A stretch of DNA of 38,953 nucleotides from Geosiphon pyriformis (GCA_016748015.1 JAAOMT010000418.1:1-38953); one strand, 5' to 3'. Numbered from the stretch's first letter, positions 1-10,836 are shown. Notes: generated by a model not told the origin, from the sequence alone. Program-made: numbers and translations.

Positions 1-540
1 TTCGTTGTTCCTTCTCCATTTTGATAACAAACTCCAAGATTGTATTGTGCATTTGTATTATCCGCCTCTGCTGCTTTTGAATAGAGTTGAAATGCTTTTT
101 CCAAGTTTTTCGTTGTTCCTTCTCCATTTTGATAACAAACTCCAAGATTGACTTGTGCATCTGTATTACCCGCCTCTGCTGCTTTTGAATAGAGTTGAAA
201 TGCTTTTTCCAAGTTTTTCGTTGTTCCCAATCCATTTTCATAAGAAATTCCAAGATTGAATTGTGCATATGTATTACCCGCCTCTGCTGCTTTTGAATAG
301 AGTTGAAATGCTTTTTCCAAGTTTTTCGTTGTTCCTTCTCCATTTAGATAACACCATCCAAGATTGTATTGTGCATTTGTATTACCCGCCTCTGCTGCTT
401 TTGAATAGAGTTGAAATGCTTTTTCCAAGTTTTTCCTTGTTCCCCATCCATTTTCATAACAACGACCTAAAAAGAATTGTCCAAAAGAATCTTTTGCATT
501 CGCTGCTTTCTGAAATTCTATAAATGCTTTTATTGGATTG
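1..540. repeat. 108-bp tandem coding repeats (Sel1 units)
   Basis: Five consecutive 108-bp units are nearly identical at the DNA level; the few differences cluster in the codons next to the GXGT motif. Because 108 is 36 codons, gain or loss of a unit keeps the frame. Such high identity suggests recent unit duplication or gene conversion, and also makes this a likely place for short-read assembly to collapse or misjoin. Confidence 0.9.
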
Positions 541-635
541 GGGATAGTTCCAATCCCATTTTCTAAAGAAAACCCAAGCAAAATATAGTCTATCGAACGT
601 TTTGAACTTTTATTGTTCAATGAATTGAATAAATC
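1..635 (-). CDS. Sel1-like repeat protein, partial at both ends
   Basis: The minus strand is open across the whole interval with no start codon and runs off the left edge. It encodes five 36-residue Sel1-like repeats with an exact 108-bp period (units start at 1, 109, 217, 325 and 433). Each carries the pattern AQYNLG.CY.NG.GT.KNLEKA followed by F.LYSKAAEA. A more diverged N-terminal piece lies between about 470 and 635 and includes SIDYILLGFSLENG. Sel1 repeats are TPR-related helical pairs that act as protein-protein scaffolds; in Glomeromycotina they often follow a protein kinase domain, but no kinase is visible here. Reading stops abruptly at 635, where a Tn5 mosaic-end sequence begins, so the true N-terminus is missing. 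The family call is secure; the role is unknown. Confidence 0.85.
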
Positions 636-654
636 CTGTCTCTTATACACATCT
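636..654. other. Tn5 mosaic-end (tagmentation adapter) sequence
   Basis: The 19 bases CTGTCTCTTATACACATCT match the full mosaic end used in Tn5 tagmentation libraries. The match begins exactly where the Sel1 reading frame and its similarity to the degenerate copy at 32.4 kb both stop. This is most simply leftover adapter or mate-pair junction sequence in the assembly, not native DNA. The join between 1-635 and 655 onward should be treated as unproven. Confidence 0.9.
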
Positions 655-1092
655 ATAAAAATTATTATTTTAATATTGAATAAATGTTATTAGTATTTAT
701 AATAAATAATAATTTAAACTTGAACATTTGTAGTAATGCTTTTATTCAAAAAATTTTGCCAAATATTATTTATTTTTTAGATATTAAGTTTAATAACAAC
801 AACATTAAAAATTTCTTAAAATCTAAACATATTTTTAACAATAATTAAACTTAAAAAAATGATAGATCATATACTTAAATAATTATTTTACTAATTTTAT
901 AAACTATATAATAAAAAAGGTAATTAATTTGGCTTTAAAAGTCTTTTTAAAAACAAAAGATTTTAATAGTATTTTTTATTAAATATGTGTTAAAACACAA
1001 TTTGATTTGTTTTTACAATAGAAAATAATTTATTAAAATAAATGTATTAGACAACACAACCAATAGTTAATCCATATTTATTTCAATAAACA

Positions 1093-1129
<37 letters not shown>

Positions 1130-2073
1130 TAAATAAAAAAATTAGAAATTGCTTTGGTTATAGTTATAAAAGAGTTTTTTTATTTTGAATTTCAACTAAT
1201 AACATTGCTTGTAGCTCATTTTTATTTTATTTGATATGTGTAAAAACAAATTTAATTGTTATTAATAAATATTTTGTTGCTATTTTGTAATGATACGGGA
1301 TATTGCTTAAAAAAAAACTACAATAATTTATTTTTTTATAAATAATATCATGCCATAAATAAAGATTTCATTTAGGTGGGATTAGTTTGAGGATTCTTCA
1401 GTAAAAACAAAAAATATAAATTATTCATATATACATATAAATTGGTCAAGTAATTAAAATATCAAAGAGAAAGAATTGGAAAAAAAGGGCATATATATTC
1501 TAATCTTCACAGCCTGTCCATTCAAGATTATTTTTTAATAAAGCCTATCTATTTTAGAACATTTATTATTCAGGAATTAAATATTAAAATTATTCGATTC
1601 AAACCAATTTATAACATACTACTGTATTTATGGATATTGATGTTTTTTTATTTTATCTAAAAAAATATATATAGCTTTTTTAATTTGAAAAATTATTTTC
1701 CGATTAATGATTCACAAATAAAAAATCTTTTTCCGCAAGTCTTTCTTTGTTCCTCTACAATATGAATTATAATAATTGATATTATTTAAATTGAAATTAT
1801 AACCCGATAAACTAGGGCTAATAATTTATTTCGGTTCGATTTAGTTGAATTGGCGCAAATTCAGATGATAAATGTGATTGATTGATTGTAATCACAATCT
1901 TTACGTCATACAAAAAACCATCGGATTAAATTCGACCTTTTCCGGTATCAAGAATGATTTCAATGGATGACAGTTTTATCTTTTATTATGCAGCTATCAA
2001 AAGTTTTACACACAAATACAAAGATAAATTAAGGAGGAATCTTACCAAGTTTTACTTTCTCTCTAATTTCCCT
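655..2073. other. AT-rich spacer with ATT microsatellite
   Basis: No gene could be supported on either strand. The stretch is dominated by A and T runs. A trinucleotide (ATT)n tract lies at about 1092-1130. The last few hundred bases are somewhat less AT-rich and probably hold the upstream region of the gene at 2141. Confidence 0.6.
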
Positions 2074-2081
2074 TATAAATA
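2074..2081 (+). promoter_or_regulatory. TATA-box-like element before the DUF1769 gene
   Basis: TATAAATA lies about 60 bases before the ATG at 2141, preceded by a CT-rich stretch (TTTACTTTCTCTC). Spacing and context fit a core promoter with a short leader. In such AT-rich DNA a TATA match alone is weak evidence. Confidence 0.4.
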
Positions 2082-2140
2082 GATCTTGAATTCCCAATTA
2101 AAAATTTTCCTTTTAAGACCTCCACAATTTACTTTTAAAA

Positions 2141-3025
2141 ATGCCAATCGTAAAAATAGGCCCGGATTACGAAAAGCTTCAGGAATATAATGTGAACGAT
2201 GACCAGAACCCAATGCTAGTTAACTCGAAACATTTTACTGGTTACATAACTGTTCGTCTAAAAAATTATCACAATTCCCACGAAAAAAATATAATAAAAA
2301 ATTGTGAATATTTTCAATTACATAGTCGTTTTTTTTCATTCCAATTTCAAGGTCGTTTCAAAGCGACAAATCCTCAACGTCAAGATCGATATTGGACTTT
2401 TGAAGATGTATTATTCTGTGCCGAGACTGAAAATAGTATTCAACCCCCGAGGGGAGCTTCTTTGGCTGTTAAATTTGGTAGTTATATTGATCCAAGTTTT
2501 ACCGCTGAAATGTATCTTGAGAAGAGACCTTGGGCTGGAAGTTGGTTTATTTGTGGAATGAATGTGATTAACGTTTGGCCTGCTGAGAAAGATGAAAAAA
2601 TTTCCCAAGATTCTCCCAATTATGAAAAAGAAACGGATAAATTTGATATTAATGATGATCAATCATCTCCCCCATTACTACCCGTGGGACCATGGATCTA
2701 TCATGGGACAAATCATCTTGAAGAAGATAATAAACTATTGATACGATCAGAGAAAGAATGTAATCTAACTTCCTCAAAACGTCGTCGATACTTTTTGAAC
2801 CCAGAGATTCGTAAATCTAGTGTCTTTGATCCGGCCAATATATACGCCTGCGACTTTTTTAATAATTTTACAAACTTTTCAACGATGAATGCCGAAATGT
2901 TGATAAGGTTTGATATAACTCATGTGCTCAAGAACCAACCTCTGAGATTTGCTTGTCGAAATAAAGAAGACGTAATCTTCTTTGTGATTGAAATAGATTA
3001 TTCAGATTTAATAGAGACAAGATAG
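2141..3025 (+). CDS. DUF1769 / UPF0590 family protein
   Basis: A single-exon 294-residue protein. I recognise the fungal DUF1769 family from the block FQGRFK (about residues 68-73), the segment with RGASLAVKFGSYIDPSF (about 103-119), then KRPWAGSWFICGMN (about 127-140), and the C-terminal LKNQPLRFACRNK block (about 270-282). The family lacks an established biochemical function, so none is given. The length is usual for the family. The ATG at 2141 follows an A-rich leader and a TATA-like box. The middle (about 150-190) is low-complexity, acidic and probably disordered. No signal peptide or membrane segment is seen. Confidence 0.85.
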   Translation: MPIVKIGPDYEKLQEYNVNDDQNPMLVNSKHFTGYITVRLKNYHNSHEKNIIKNCEYFQLHSRFFSFQFQGRFKATNPQRQDRYWTFEDVLFCAETENSIQPPRGASLAVKFGSYIDPSFTAEMYLEKRPWAGSWFICGMNVINVWPAEKDEKISQDSPNYEKETDKFDINDDQSSPPLLPVGPWIYHGTNHLEEDNKLLIRSEKECNLTSSKRRRYFLNPEIRKSSVFDPANIYACDFFNNFTNFSTMNAEMLIRFDITHVLKNQPLRFACRNKEDVIFFVIEIDYSDLIETR

Positions 3026-3236
3026 ATTTTAGATTTTAGATCGCGTCCAACATATAAATAATCTATGAAAGATACTCTTATGCTCAAAATAACTATTTTG
3101 ATTCCTACAATCGGAAAATCCATTGCAAAAAAGACATTATTAGTTGGATAACAAAATTTTGTTATTGTTGATTATATTTAATTGATAGTTGAATGAATGC
3201 TTATGATATCATATCTTGGCATTATTGATTTTCAAA

Positions 3237-3340
3237 ATGGCCATTGCCGAACTGAAAAAACGGGTCATTGAAATTTAAATAATCCCCGAAATTAGACATG
3301 TTTGTGAAAAGGAGATTGAGCATTGTAATAATGCATCATA
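3237..3340 (+). pseudogene. Possible coiled-coil protein remnant
   Basis: A short frame starts MAIAELKKRVIEI, meets a stop, and continues in the same frame as IIPEIRHVCEKEIEHCNNA before two more stops. The spacing of acidic and hydrophobic residues resembles the AELKRRI..LE...AEIPELRRKF type of coiled coil that I associate with abundant Glomeromycotina proteins. That resemblance is from memory and was not tested. It may be a chance frame. Confidence 0.25.
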
Positions 3341-3962
3341 GTGAAATGAGCTAACCATTAAACAATTTCATTTTAACGAATAACAGAAGCGATTATCATT
3401 CAAAAAGAAAAGTTTAGGCGGGCGGAGTGTTTATATCAACCATTTGATTTTTTTTTTCTAAAAATAAATCCAACATAATACATCTGAATGCTTTCTAATA
3501 ACAAGAAAACTTTACTATTTTTATTGAAACTAAACAAACAAATATCTCAAATCTAATTCATAATTAATCTTATATATTTATAAATAAACTCATTATATAA
3601 AATTTATTATGTAAAGTATATTTAAACCAAAAAAAATATACAATTAAATTTAATAATATAAAATATTTAATTTTATTATGTATTTTAATTTAAATTGATT
3701 ATTATTAATTATTAAAATATTTTACAAATTAAATTCTACTTTTATTATTATTAATTTTTATTTTTGAGTTTTTTAATTCATAGTTTAATTAACTGTAAAA
3801 AATCATACATGATATTCTAATTAAGATTAAAATTTAAAAATATTTACTTTAATACTTCTATATACTTAATAACTATATTAATTTATTTAAACAATAATTA
3901 TAATTAGTCAAGGTTAAATATTTGAAGCCCAAATTAACAATTTTAAATTATTGAAGTAAAAC

Positions 3963-4480
3963 TTGCTGTTTGTAAAGTTTTGGGCTAGAAATTATCATCT
4001 TCCAAGATATTTTTCAATAATAATTTTTACAAATTTCATTAATCAGATGTTTGTTGGGAATGTTCTAATAGCAAAAACAAGCACAGGCAAAACATGTTCA
4101 ATTTTGGAAAAAATTCCTCTTACTGTCTATATATATATATATATGCGTTGATCCGATCCTCATTAAATTGAATGATTTAAAATTTCCAACCGCTTAAAAT
4201 GGTTCATGATGGTCGAATGATTCTTTACTTATTTAGTATCAAAGAGATCAAATCGTTATAGTTAGCGGTATACTAGTCGAGAGCTAGAATTGTATTAGAC
4301 GGGGCTTTTGAATTCAGGAATAGGGATTCAACTTAAAAAAGCAATCCATAAAGCATACCATTGCTTTCAAGACTCTTATCCCCAAATAAACCATCTTTGA
4401 ATGACTGTTGTGTAATCAATATAATTCTTCCGAAATTGAAGAGTGTTTTGGTTTTTGATACAATTAAATATCTATACGGT
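3963..4480 (+). pseudogene. RecQ/DEAD-like helicase remnant
   Basis: A 62-codon frame contains NVLIAKTSTGKT (4062-4094), which satisfies the Walker A pattern and resembles motif I of RecQ-type helicases. Further downstream, in changing frames, are pieces that fit the expected order: LNDLKFPTA, RIVLDGA (where DEAH/DEAH-C would fall), FQDSYPQI (4365-4388), MTVV and SEIEECFGF (about 4429-4455). The frames are broken by stops and shifts, so if real this is a decayed gene. Large families of such helicases are known in arbuscular mycorrhizal fungi. Each fragment is short, so the call rests on their order. Confidence 0.35.
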
Positions 4481-4520
4481 TACCTGTATTTTTTGTAATG
4501 AGCCTTATTTTGGTTGAAAT

Positions 4521-5821
4521 TTAAATGAGAAGTTGCAGTCTTTCGGCAATCGCAAGTTGGGTTCGGGTCATGTTGGCGAGGTACACGACCATCAGCAAAT
4601 CCTGAAAAAAATAAATGTACTTTAGGGCAAGTGTCGAGAAGTCATCTTCTAATGATCAAAATCATTCAAGCTTACTTGTAGGTGACTGTTGAACATTTTT
4701 TCAAATTCAACTTGGTCAATTTGGGGAACCACCGAGATGGTATCCATTAAGAAGCGACCAATGGTATTATTTGCAGGTACACTTCCATCCTGTAGAAAAC
4801 TGATGTAATTAGTATCAAAGAATTAAAAGGAGGGATGATTTAAAATGGGTTGCAAACTAACCAAAACTTTATTCACATATTCCGATACTCTTTTTAACAT
4901 TTCTTGAACCGTAAGAATGGCCTTTTCAAGATTATTCATATCGGAAATGAGCGAAGTTGAACGATCTGACTCATTCATCGCTGAGGCAAGAAGATCAACT
5001 ATTGACAGAATAGCAGCAGGTGAAAAATATTATTTCTAAACCTCCAATTTCTTCCAAAATCTATATACATACGTCCACTTCGTTCGGCATCAAAATATTT
5101 TACGTCACACGGGACAGGAAGGAACAAACAATTTTCTGGTTTGTTAGAAATTCCAATTGGCGCACTGAGAGAGAATCAGGGAAAAAATGTGCATATAAAT
5201 AAAGAAGTTCGTTCAAGCTTGTCAAATGCAAAAAAGAATACTTACCTTACATAGGTTTTGACCCCCAAAAGCTTTTCGTCATTCTTTAGAGCGGTGTCCA
5301 TTGTCAAGTGAATGGCTTGGAATGGAAGAACTTCTTTAGAATAGAAATCTTGGATCAAAGCGTTCCATTGATTGAGATTAGCCCCTGTCGCGTACCACCC
5401 AATTATAAGCTCTTTTGGGTTGACTTTCTTGTGAAGATCAAACATGTTGTGATGATATTCCATGTCTACTGCGACCTATTTACTTTGCATTAATTATATT
5501 AGTTAGTCAAACGAGCTTGAAAGAGGAAAAGTTCGTAACATGTTTAAAGACAGTGATTACCTGATCTTGGGTTTCATTATGTGGAACAGGAAAGCAATTT
5601 CGAACCTCAACCTCACTTCCATCCTCACTTCTCACGCCGAGCAAGGTTCCAATGACCCGATCTTGATTCTCCTGTCGTCGTAAGTAATGATCAAGAATAG
5701 AGAATAATACCACCGGATAAACTGATACAGTGAATGAACGACTTTGTGGTACAACAAAACCGTTAACAGTCGATGGAGGGAAAGACAGATTGAGGGCCGA
5801 AGTGGCAGCGTCGATTGACAT
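4521..5821 (-). CDS. eIF3f: Translation initiation factor eIF3 subunit F
   Basis: Six exons on the minus strand (5821-5561, 5475-5246, 5164-5073, 4998-4862, 4789-4676, 4601-4521) join in frame to a 304-residue protein. eIF3f is a core subunit of the eIF3 complex, which prepares the 40S ribosome for initiation in the cytoplasm. The MPN domain spans about residues 20-150 and includes VIGTLLG, VAVDMEYHHNM, and LIIGWYATG. The metal-binding JAMM histidines and serine are absent, as expected for this non-catalytic MPN subunit. The C-terminal part contains ANNTIGRFLMD and DLLMVVYLANMTRTQ, both typical of eIF3f. All five introns are GT-AG and about 70-110 bases long. The ATG at 5821 faces the Rrb1 gene across about 200 bp. 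Confidence 0.95.
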
Positions 5822-6022
5822 TTTGCTTTACGGTAGACCGAGTTAAATTCCAAGAATTGTAAAAAAATTAAAAGATTTTCTTTCAACAATTGCTTATCGG
5901 AGATTGAATTTTAATAGTTAGCATCCGATCAAAAAGATAATAGAATCTTGATCTTCTGCGAAAAATTTGACAATTTTTTTTTGTCAAATTGATTGAAAAT
6001 TCACAAAGAAACTTTATTCGGA
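5822..6022. promoter_or_regulatory. Shared divergent promoter region, eIF3f/Rrb1
   Basis: Only 201 bp separate the two start codons. Near the Rrb1 side is GCGAAAAATTTGAC (5958-5971), similar to the yeast RRPE element (TGAAAAATTT) found before ribosome-biogenesis genes. It overlaps a perfect inverted repeat with 10-base arms, AATTTGACAA (5964-5973) and TTGTCAAATT (5981-5990), separated by seven T. The repeat ends 33 bases before the Rrb1 ATG and may sit in its leader. Co-regulation is an inference. Confidence 0.5.
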
Positions 6023-8344
6023 ATGCCGAAGCGTCATCAAGAAGAAAAGGCTGTTAATGAAGATGGGCCGCTATCAAAAACTGTATTTGGTGGTAAAAGC
6101 TCAAAAAAAATTCAAGACGAAAAAGAGGACGTGGGAGATTTTGAAGATAATTGGGAGGATGAATTCGATAGTGAAGAGGATATAATTGATGGTAGTTCAA
6201 ATGGTAAGATTAATCGTTTTCTTTTTTGTTGCCCATCTGTATCAAAAATATTAGATCAATTGGTATCCCATGAAAATAGGCCTTCTCATTATTGCTGTAT
6301 CATAATTTTTTGTGTTAATGGTCCCTTTTACATTTTGGCCGGGATCTCTTACTGAAGGATAAGGAAGCTTGAATATGAATGAATACTTGATTTCCCTTAG
6401 GCTTTGATCTTATTGACAAATTCTTCGATTCAATTTGATTTGCAGCCATGGAGGTTGATGAGGAAGAGGAAGAGGAAGAGGAGGAGGAGGAGGAGGACGA
6501 TGAAATTGATGAGGCAGAAAAGGATATCAAAGTTTACCTTCCTGGTTATCCATTGGAAGAAGGCGAGGTCCTCGAAGCCGATGAATCAGCTTATGAAGTG
6601 CTACATTCGATGGATGTAACATGGCCATGTTTGAGTTTTGATGTTTTATGGGATCGATTTGGAGAAGAAAGAAATAAGGTTTGTAGACATCTTAAAATAT
6701 TTTACAATAAAGAAATATTCTCTTTTAATAAAGATTCTTTTGTTATAGTATCCAGAAACGGTATACATGGTAGCTGGCACGCAGGCTGATTCTATAAAAA
6801 ACAATGAACTGATGGTAATGAAAGTGACACAACTGTATAAAACACAAAATGATGATGGTAAGAATTTTGATCATTTTGGTAAAATTCTCTCACTTCAACA
6901 AAATATTTATAATTACATCGTAATAATCTTATTAGAACTTTCGGAGGATGATTTGGAAGAGGAAAATTTGGATGAAGATCCAATTTTGGAACATAAAAGT
7001 TTAAAGCATTATGGGGGTGTGAATCGAGTTCGAGTTAGTATAATTTTTCAGTGAAGTGCATTTCAACAAAGATTTACTTATTTGCACGTCATAAAACAGG
7101 CAATGCCTCAAAGGGAAGGTCATATCGTAGCCTCATGGTCGGAAACAGGCAAAGTTTACATTTGGGATATAGATCCTTTAATGACAGCCTTAGATACACC
7201 CGGTAAAAAAATCCCCGAAAAATATCTCAAACCTATTTACACCATCGAGAGTCATCTTGTTGAGGGATTTGCTATGGATTGGTCAAGAACAGTTGCCGGA
7301 AGGTTAGTATATAGGAATCGATAAATAATATCAAGATGCAGGCAATTGATTTTGATCTAAAATAAATTATATTCTCTGAACCCTAATCCTAGACTTTTAA
7401 CTGGAGACATAAACAAAAATATTTATCTCACCACAAGCCTACAATCATCCTTCAAGACCGACCATATACCTTTTAAAGGTCATACATCATCGGTAGAAGA
7501 TATACAATGGTCACCATCAGAGAAGAATGTGTTTGCTAGTGCATCAGCAGATAAAACCATTCGTATATGGGATATTAGAAATAAAAAGCGGGAAGCATTA
7601 TGTATCAAGGCTCACGAGACTGATGTTAACGTAATAACTTGGAATAGGTTGGGGTTCATACCAATTTGTGTTTCTTTAATTTTATCTCGATTTCATCTAT
7701 AATTATGAGAAGTATAAACCAAAACATAGAAAAGTAGAATATTTGCTAGCATCAGGTTCCGACGATGGCGTATTTTCCATATGGGATATGCGGACTTTTT
7801 CCAGGCAAGCTCTCTTAAACCTTAATCCAAATCATATCATTAATTTTTTATAATGAATTAATTCAACTAATCTGTCATTCTATTATGTTCTTAACTCAAT
7901 AGTAAAGATGATCACCCAACACCGGTTGCTACATTCAAATGGCATTCAGCACCCATAACTTCAATAGAATGGCATCCAAGTGAGGAATCAATTCTAGGTG
8001 TTGCTGGGGCTGATAATCAAATATCACTCTGGGACCTTTCCGTTGAGAAAGATCCCGAGGAGGACAGTCGTTTAGTTGGTAATAGCAATAAAGCTAAAAT
8101 ATTACTGGAAAATGGCTTGGAGATTCCACCTCATTTGCTATTTGTACATCAGGCAAGTTTGTGAGCTATTCTATTATATTGAACGATTTTTTTTTAAAAA
8201 GATGACTAACCTAGTCATGTGTTATACGCATTATTTTAGGGCCAGAATGATGTTAAGGAAATTCATTGGCATCCACAAATTCCAGGATTTATGCTAAGCA
8301 CAGCCTTATCTGGTTTCAATTTGTTTAAAACCATATCGGTTTGA
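6023..8344 (+). CDS. RRB1: Glutamate-rich WD-repeat protein, GRWD1/Rrb1
   Basis: Nine exons (6023-6203, 6446-6678, 6749-6857, 6936-7033, 7100-7302, 7393-7647, 7730-7804, 7903-8152, 8240-8344) join to 502 residues. The family acts in nucleolar 60S ribosome assembly as a chaperone for ribosomal protein L3. The N-terminus is acidic with a glutamate run (coded at about 6463-6500), followed by a CAF1C/H4-binding-type segment ([15 protein letters not shown]) and WD repeats with [21 protein letters not shown] and QISLWD. The end [13 protein letters not shown] is typical of GRWD1. The ATG at 6023 is chosen because it is the only in-frame ATG before the conserved region. Introns after exons 7 and 8 use GC donors (AG|GCAAGC and CAG|GCAAGT); only these give a continuous frame and the conserved residues across both joins. 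Confidence 0.93.
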
Positions 8345-9128
8345 TCTATTATAAAAGCTTCACTTGAGCAATTGGCTAAAAATATTTATCTACTGATTTT
8401 AAAATTTCTTTCACAGACACTATTAAATACCTATACCGTAAAAAATAACACATATTATGAATTTCATAGTCACTTATACACGATACGCAAAAACTATTTA
8501 GTTTTAGATTAAGTTTTTTAAAATTCAATTGTGTTAACCACTTTTTGGTTAATACCTCAAAATTTAATTTTTTTGTTTGGATAAATAAGGATTCAAACAA
8601 CACAGAAATTTCTTATTTAAGATAGATTTAGAATTGTCTTGAATGCATAGAGCCTGCTTAATTAATATTGCGATCAGGTTTCGAATAATCAATGTACTTT
8701 TATTTTGAGCCGGTGTTAGCCAAAATTATACTAATTAATTAATTAATTAATTAGCTTTGGGAAATTGTCACTATTCCATATTTGAAAATAATTAAAATTT
8801 TTTTTTACGAGATCTCTGAATTGATTAACAATGGTCTCAATATGAAATAACTTGTATAATGCTCTTTATTATATTAACGGTTAACAATAATTTTTGAAGC
8901 TTCGATTCAATTTATATTCTTTGACAGACCATTTTAGCCTTTTGAATAAAATGGTACAGACTAAAAATTTTCTATTTTAAATTTTTAAATGGAAACAGAA
9001 TTTCATCTCAAATTGAAATTTGTTAAATAGATTACGATTTATTTGGAATACGATGCATATTTTATAAGGAGAGGGGGGAAGTCAGTTTAAATGATACTTC
9101 AATTTTAAAATATAGAAATGTCCCATGA

Positions 9129-9220
9129 TTGGCGGTGCGGCTAAATTTCAAATCAAGAGATTCTGCTGGTCACGAATTTGGATCCCAGGTGATTTTAAAC
9201 AAAAAAAAAAAAAAAAAAAA
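9129..9220 (+). repeat. tRNA-like sequence with A20 tail (SINE-like)
   Basis: A GC-richer stretch starting GGCGGTGCGGCTAAA resembles the 5' end and A box of a leucine or serine tRNA. About 40 bases on, CACGAATTTGGATCCC resembles a worn B box (GGTTCGAATCC). Between them, ATCAAGAGATT looks like part of an anticodon arm. The D arm is incomplete, so this is not a working tRNA. It ends in a 20-base A run at about 9201-9220, the layout of a tRNA-derived SINE or retro-pseudogene. GGAAG occurs on both sides (about 9078 and 9221), possibly a worn target duplication. Confidence 0.4.
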
Positions 9221-10836
9221 GGAAGCTAGGAAAGAATAGACGAAACGCTTCCCCACAGTATTTAAAATAAGAAGGAGCCGGAAATTTTATTATTAGTAGT
9301 GGTTTTTAATCCAAGAAGCTATTAGATCTTGGAAAGATCTTTAGAATTGAGTAATTCTGTTTATATTTTGCGCTTCTAATCAATACTCGAGCATCATTAT
9401 CGGGGAATTTTCTTCTTCATGCGAACACGAGAGACTGTCACACGCTATATGGCAACCCTTCATTAAATTCCATTATTTATCTCTTGATTCATTCTCAAAA
9501 TTTATTAGTTTATTCCCTTTTTAGCCAGACTGCTTAACATTAAACAATAGTAATTTTCACAATGGGATTTGAAAATTTTTAAATAATGAGATAGTCATTT
9601 GCAGTTTACCAGTTTGAACTACTGAAAGACGTCATCTTAACATTCCTTAGAATATTTGGAAAAATGAAGGCTTTAACCTTTCAAGTCTCTGATAACACGC
9701 ATAGAAACTCTCTTGAATCCATGACTCAAATAAAATAATTGCAGATTGTTTTTTTTTTTTTGTTTTTTAATCACTTTTAAACAGAGAGACAAGGATGAGA
9801 TTTTTATTTTAGGATTACGATTTGTAAAAAAGTAAAGAATATTTTAATCTGATTTTAAATAAATAGGGGGATATAATGCTTGTAAAGAACACGATATCTA
9901 TATAATGCCCCCTTTTTACATCATTCTCAATTCAACAAAGGTTTTCGTTAATTATTGGATTTTTGTAATTTTTTACTTTATCAACTTATAAGCCTTATTT
10001 GTCAATTTTCCAAATAATGTAAGCGAAAATTGAAAAATAGATAAAAATTACATTATATTGTTGGAGTTCTCATATCCAAGTCTTCAAAATTATTTCTTCA
10101 TTATGAAATACAATATTTTTACCCAGCAATTAAATTCTCCCAAATATTCCAGATTATTCGATAGCCACAAGACAGTTAAAAAAATTTTATTCTATTATAT
10201 TTCTTCTTAGTTAAAACACTAAAAGCCAGTTGTTCTTTATTTCAAGGAACCAAAAAATAAAAAAAGACCTTTGTTGAATGCCCATTCTTAAAATTTCAAC
10301 ATGCTATACAACTAATACTATTTATTAAAATAAAAAAAACCATTATATTAATTAAACTAAATAAATTTATTGAGAAAATAACATTAAAAAGTCAAATATT
10401 TGTTGATTTTTAAACCAAAAGTAATTATTTAATATTTAATTTTAAACATATATAAAACTCAAATATATTAACTATTTATTTATTTTTAAAGCCCTATTTT
10501 TATTAAATATATATCAATATAAAAATTTTCATATTTTCAATTTATATTTGAAATTGTTTTACTTGATCAAAACATGTAAATTTTAATTTAAGAAATTAAA
10601 TAAATATAAATAATAAAATAATTAATATTTGTAAAATAATTAACACTACAATTACAATTACAATAATAATAATAATAATAATCATATTTCAGCACAAATA
10701 AAAAAAAATAATAAGAATTTTTAAAGATTTTTGTAATTCTGATCTTTTTAATATTAGTCTACATCTCATTGGCCGCGGAAAAACTTCTGGATCGGGGTAG
10801 TTTGCTATTATTATCATGCCCAGAAATACGTGAATT

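Noticed and set aside
263-523. 86-codon plus-strand frame inside the Sel1 region
   Set aside because: It is the antisense shadow of the 108-bp Sel1 repeats; the minus-strand frame has the family motifs.
6315-6530. Serine-rich minus-strand frame over the Rrb1 glutamate run
   Set aside because: It is the antisense reading of GAG/GAA repeats in Rrb1 exon 2.
8153-8162. GTGAGC at 8161 as donor of the last Rrb1 intron
   Set aside because: It would put the last exon out of frame and add residues not found in GRWD1 proteins; the GC donor at 8153 keeps both.
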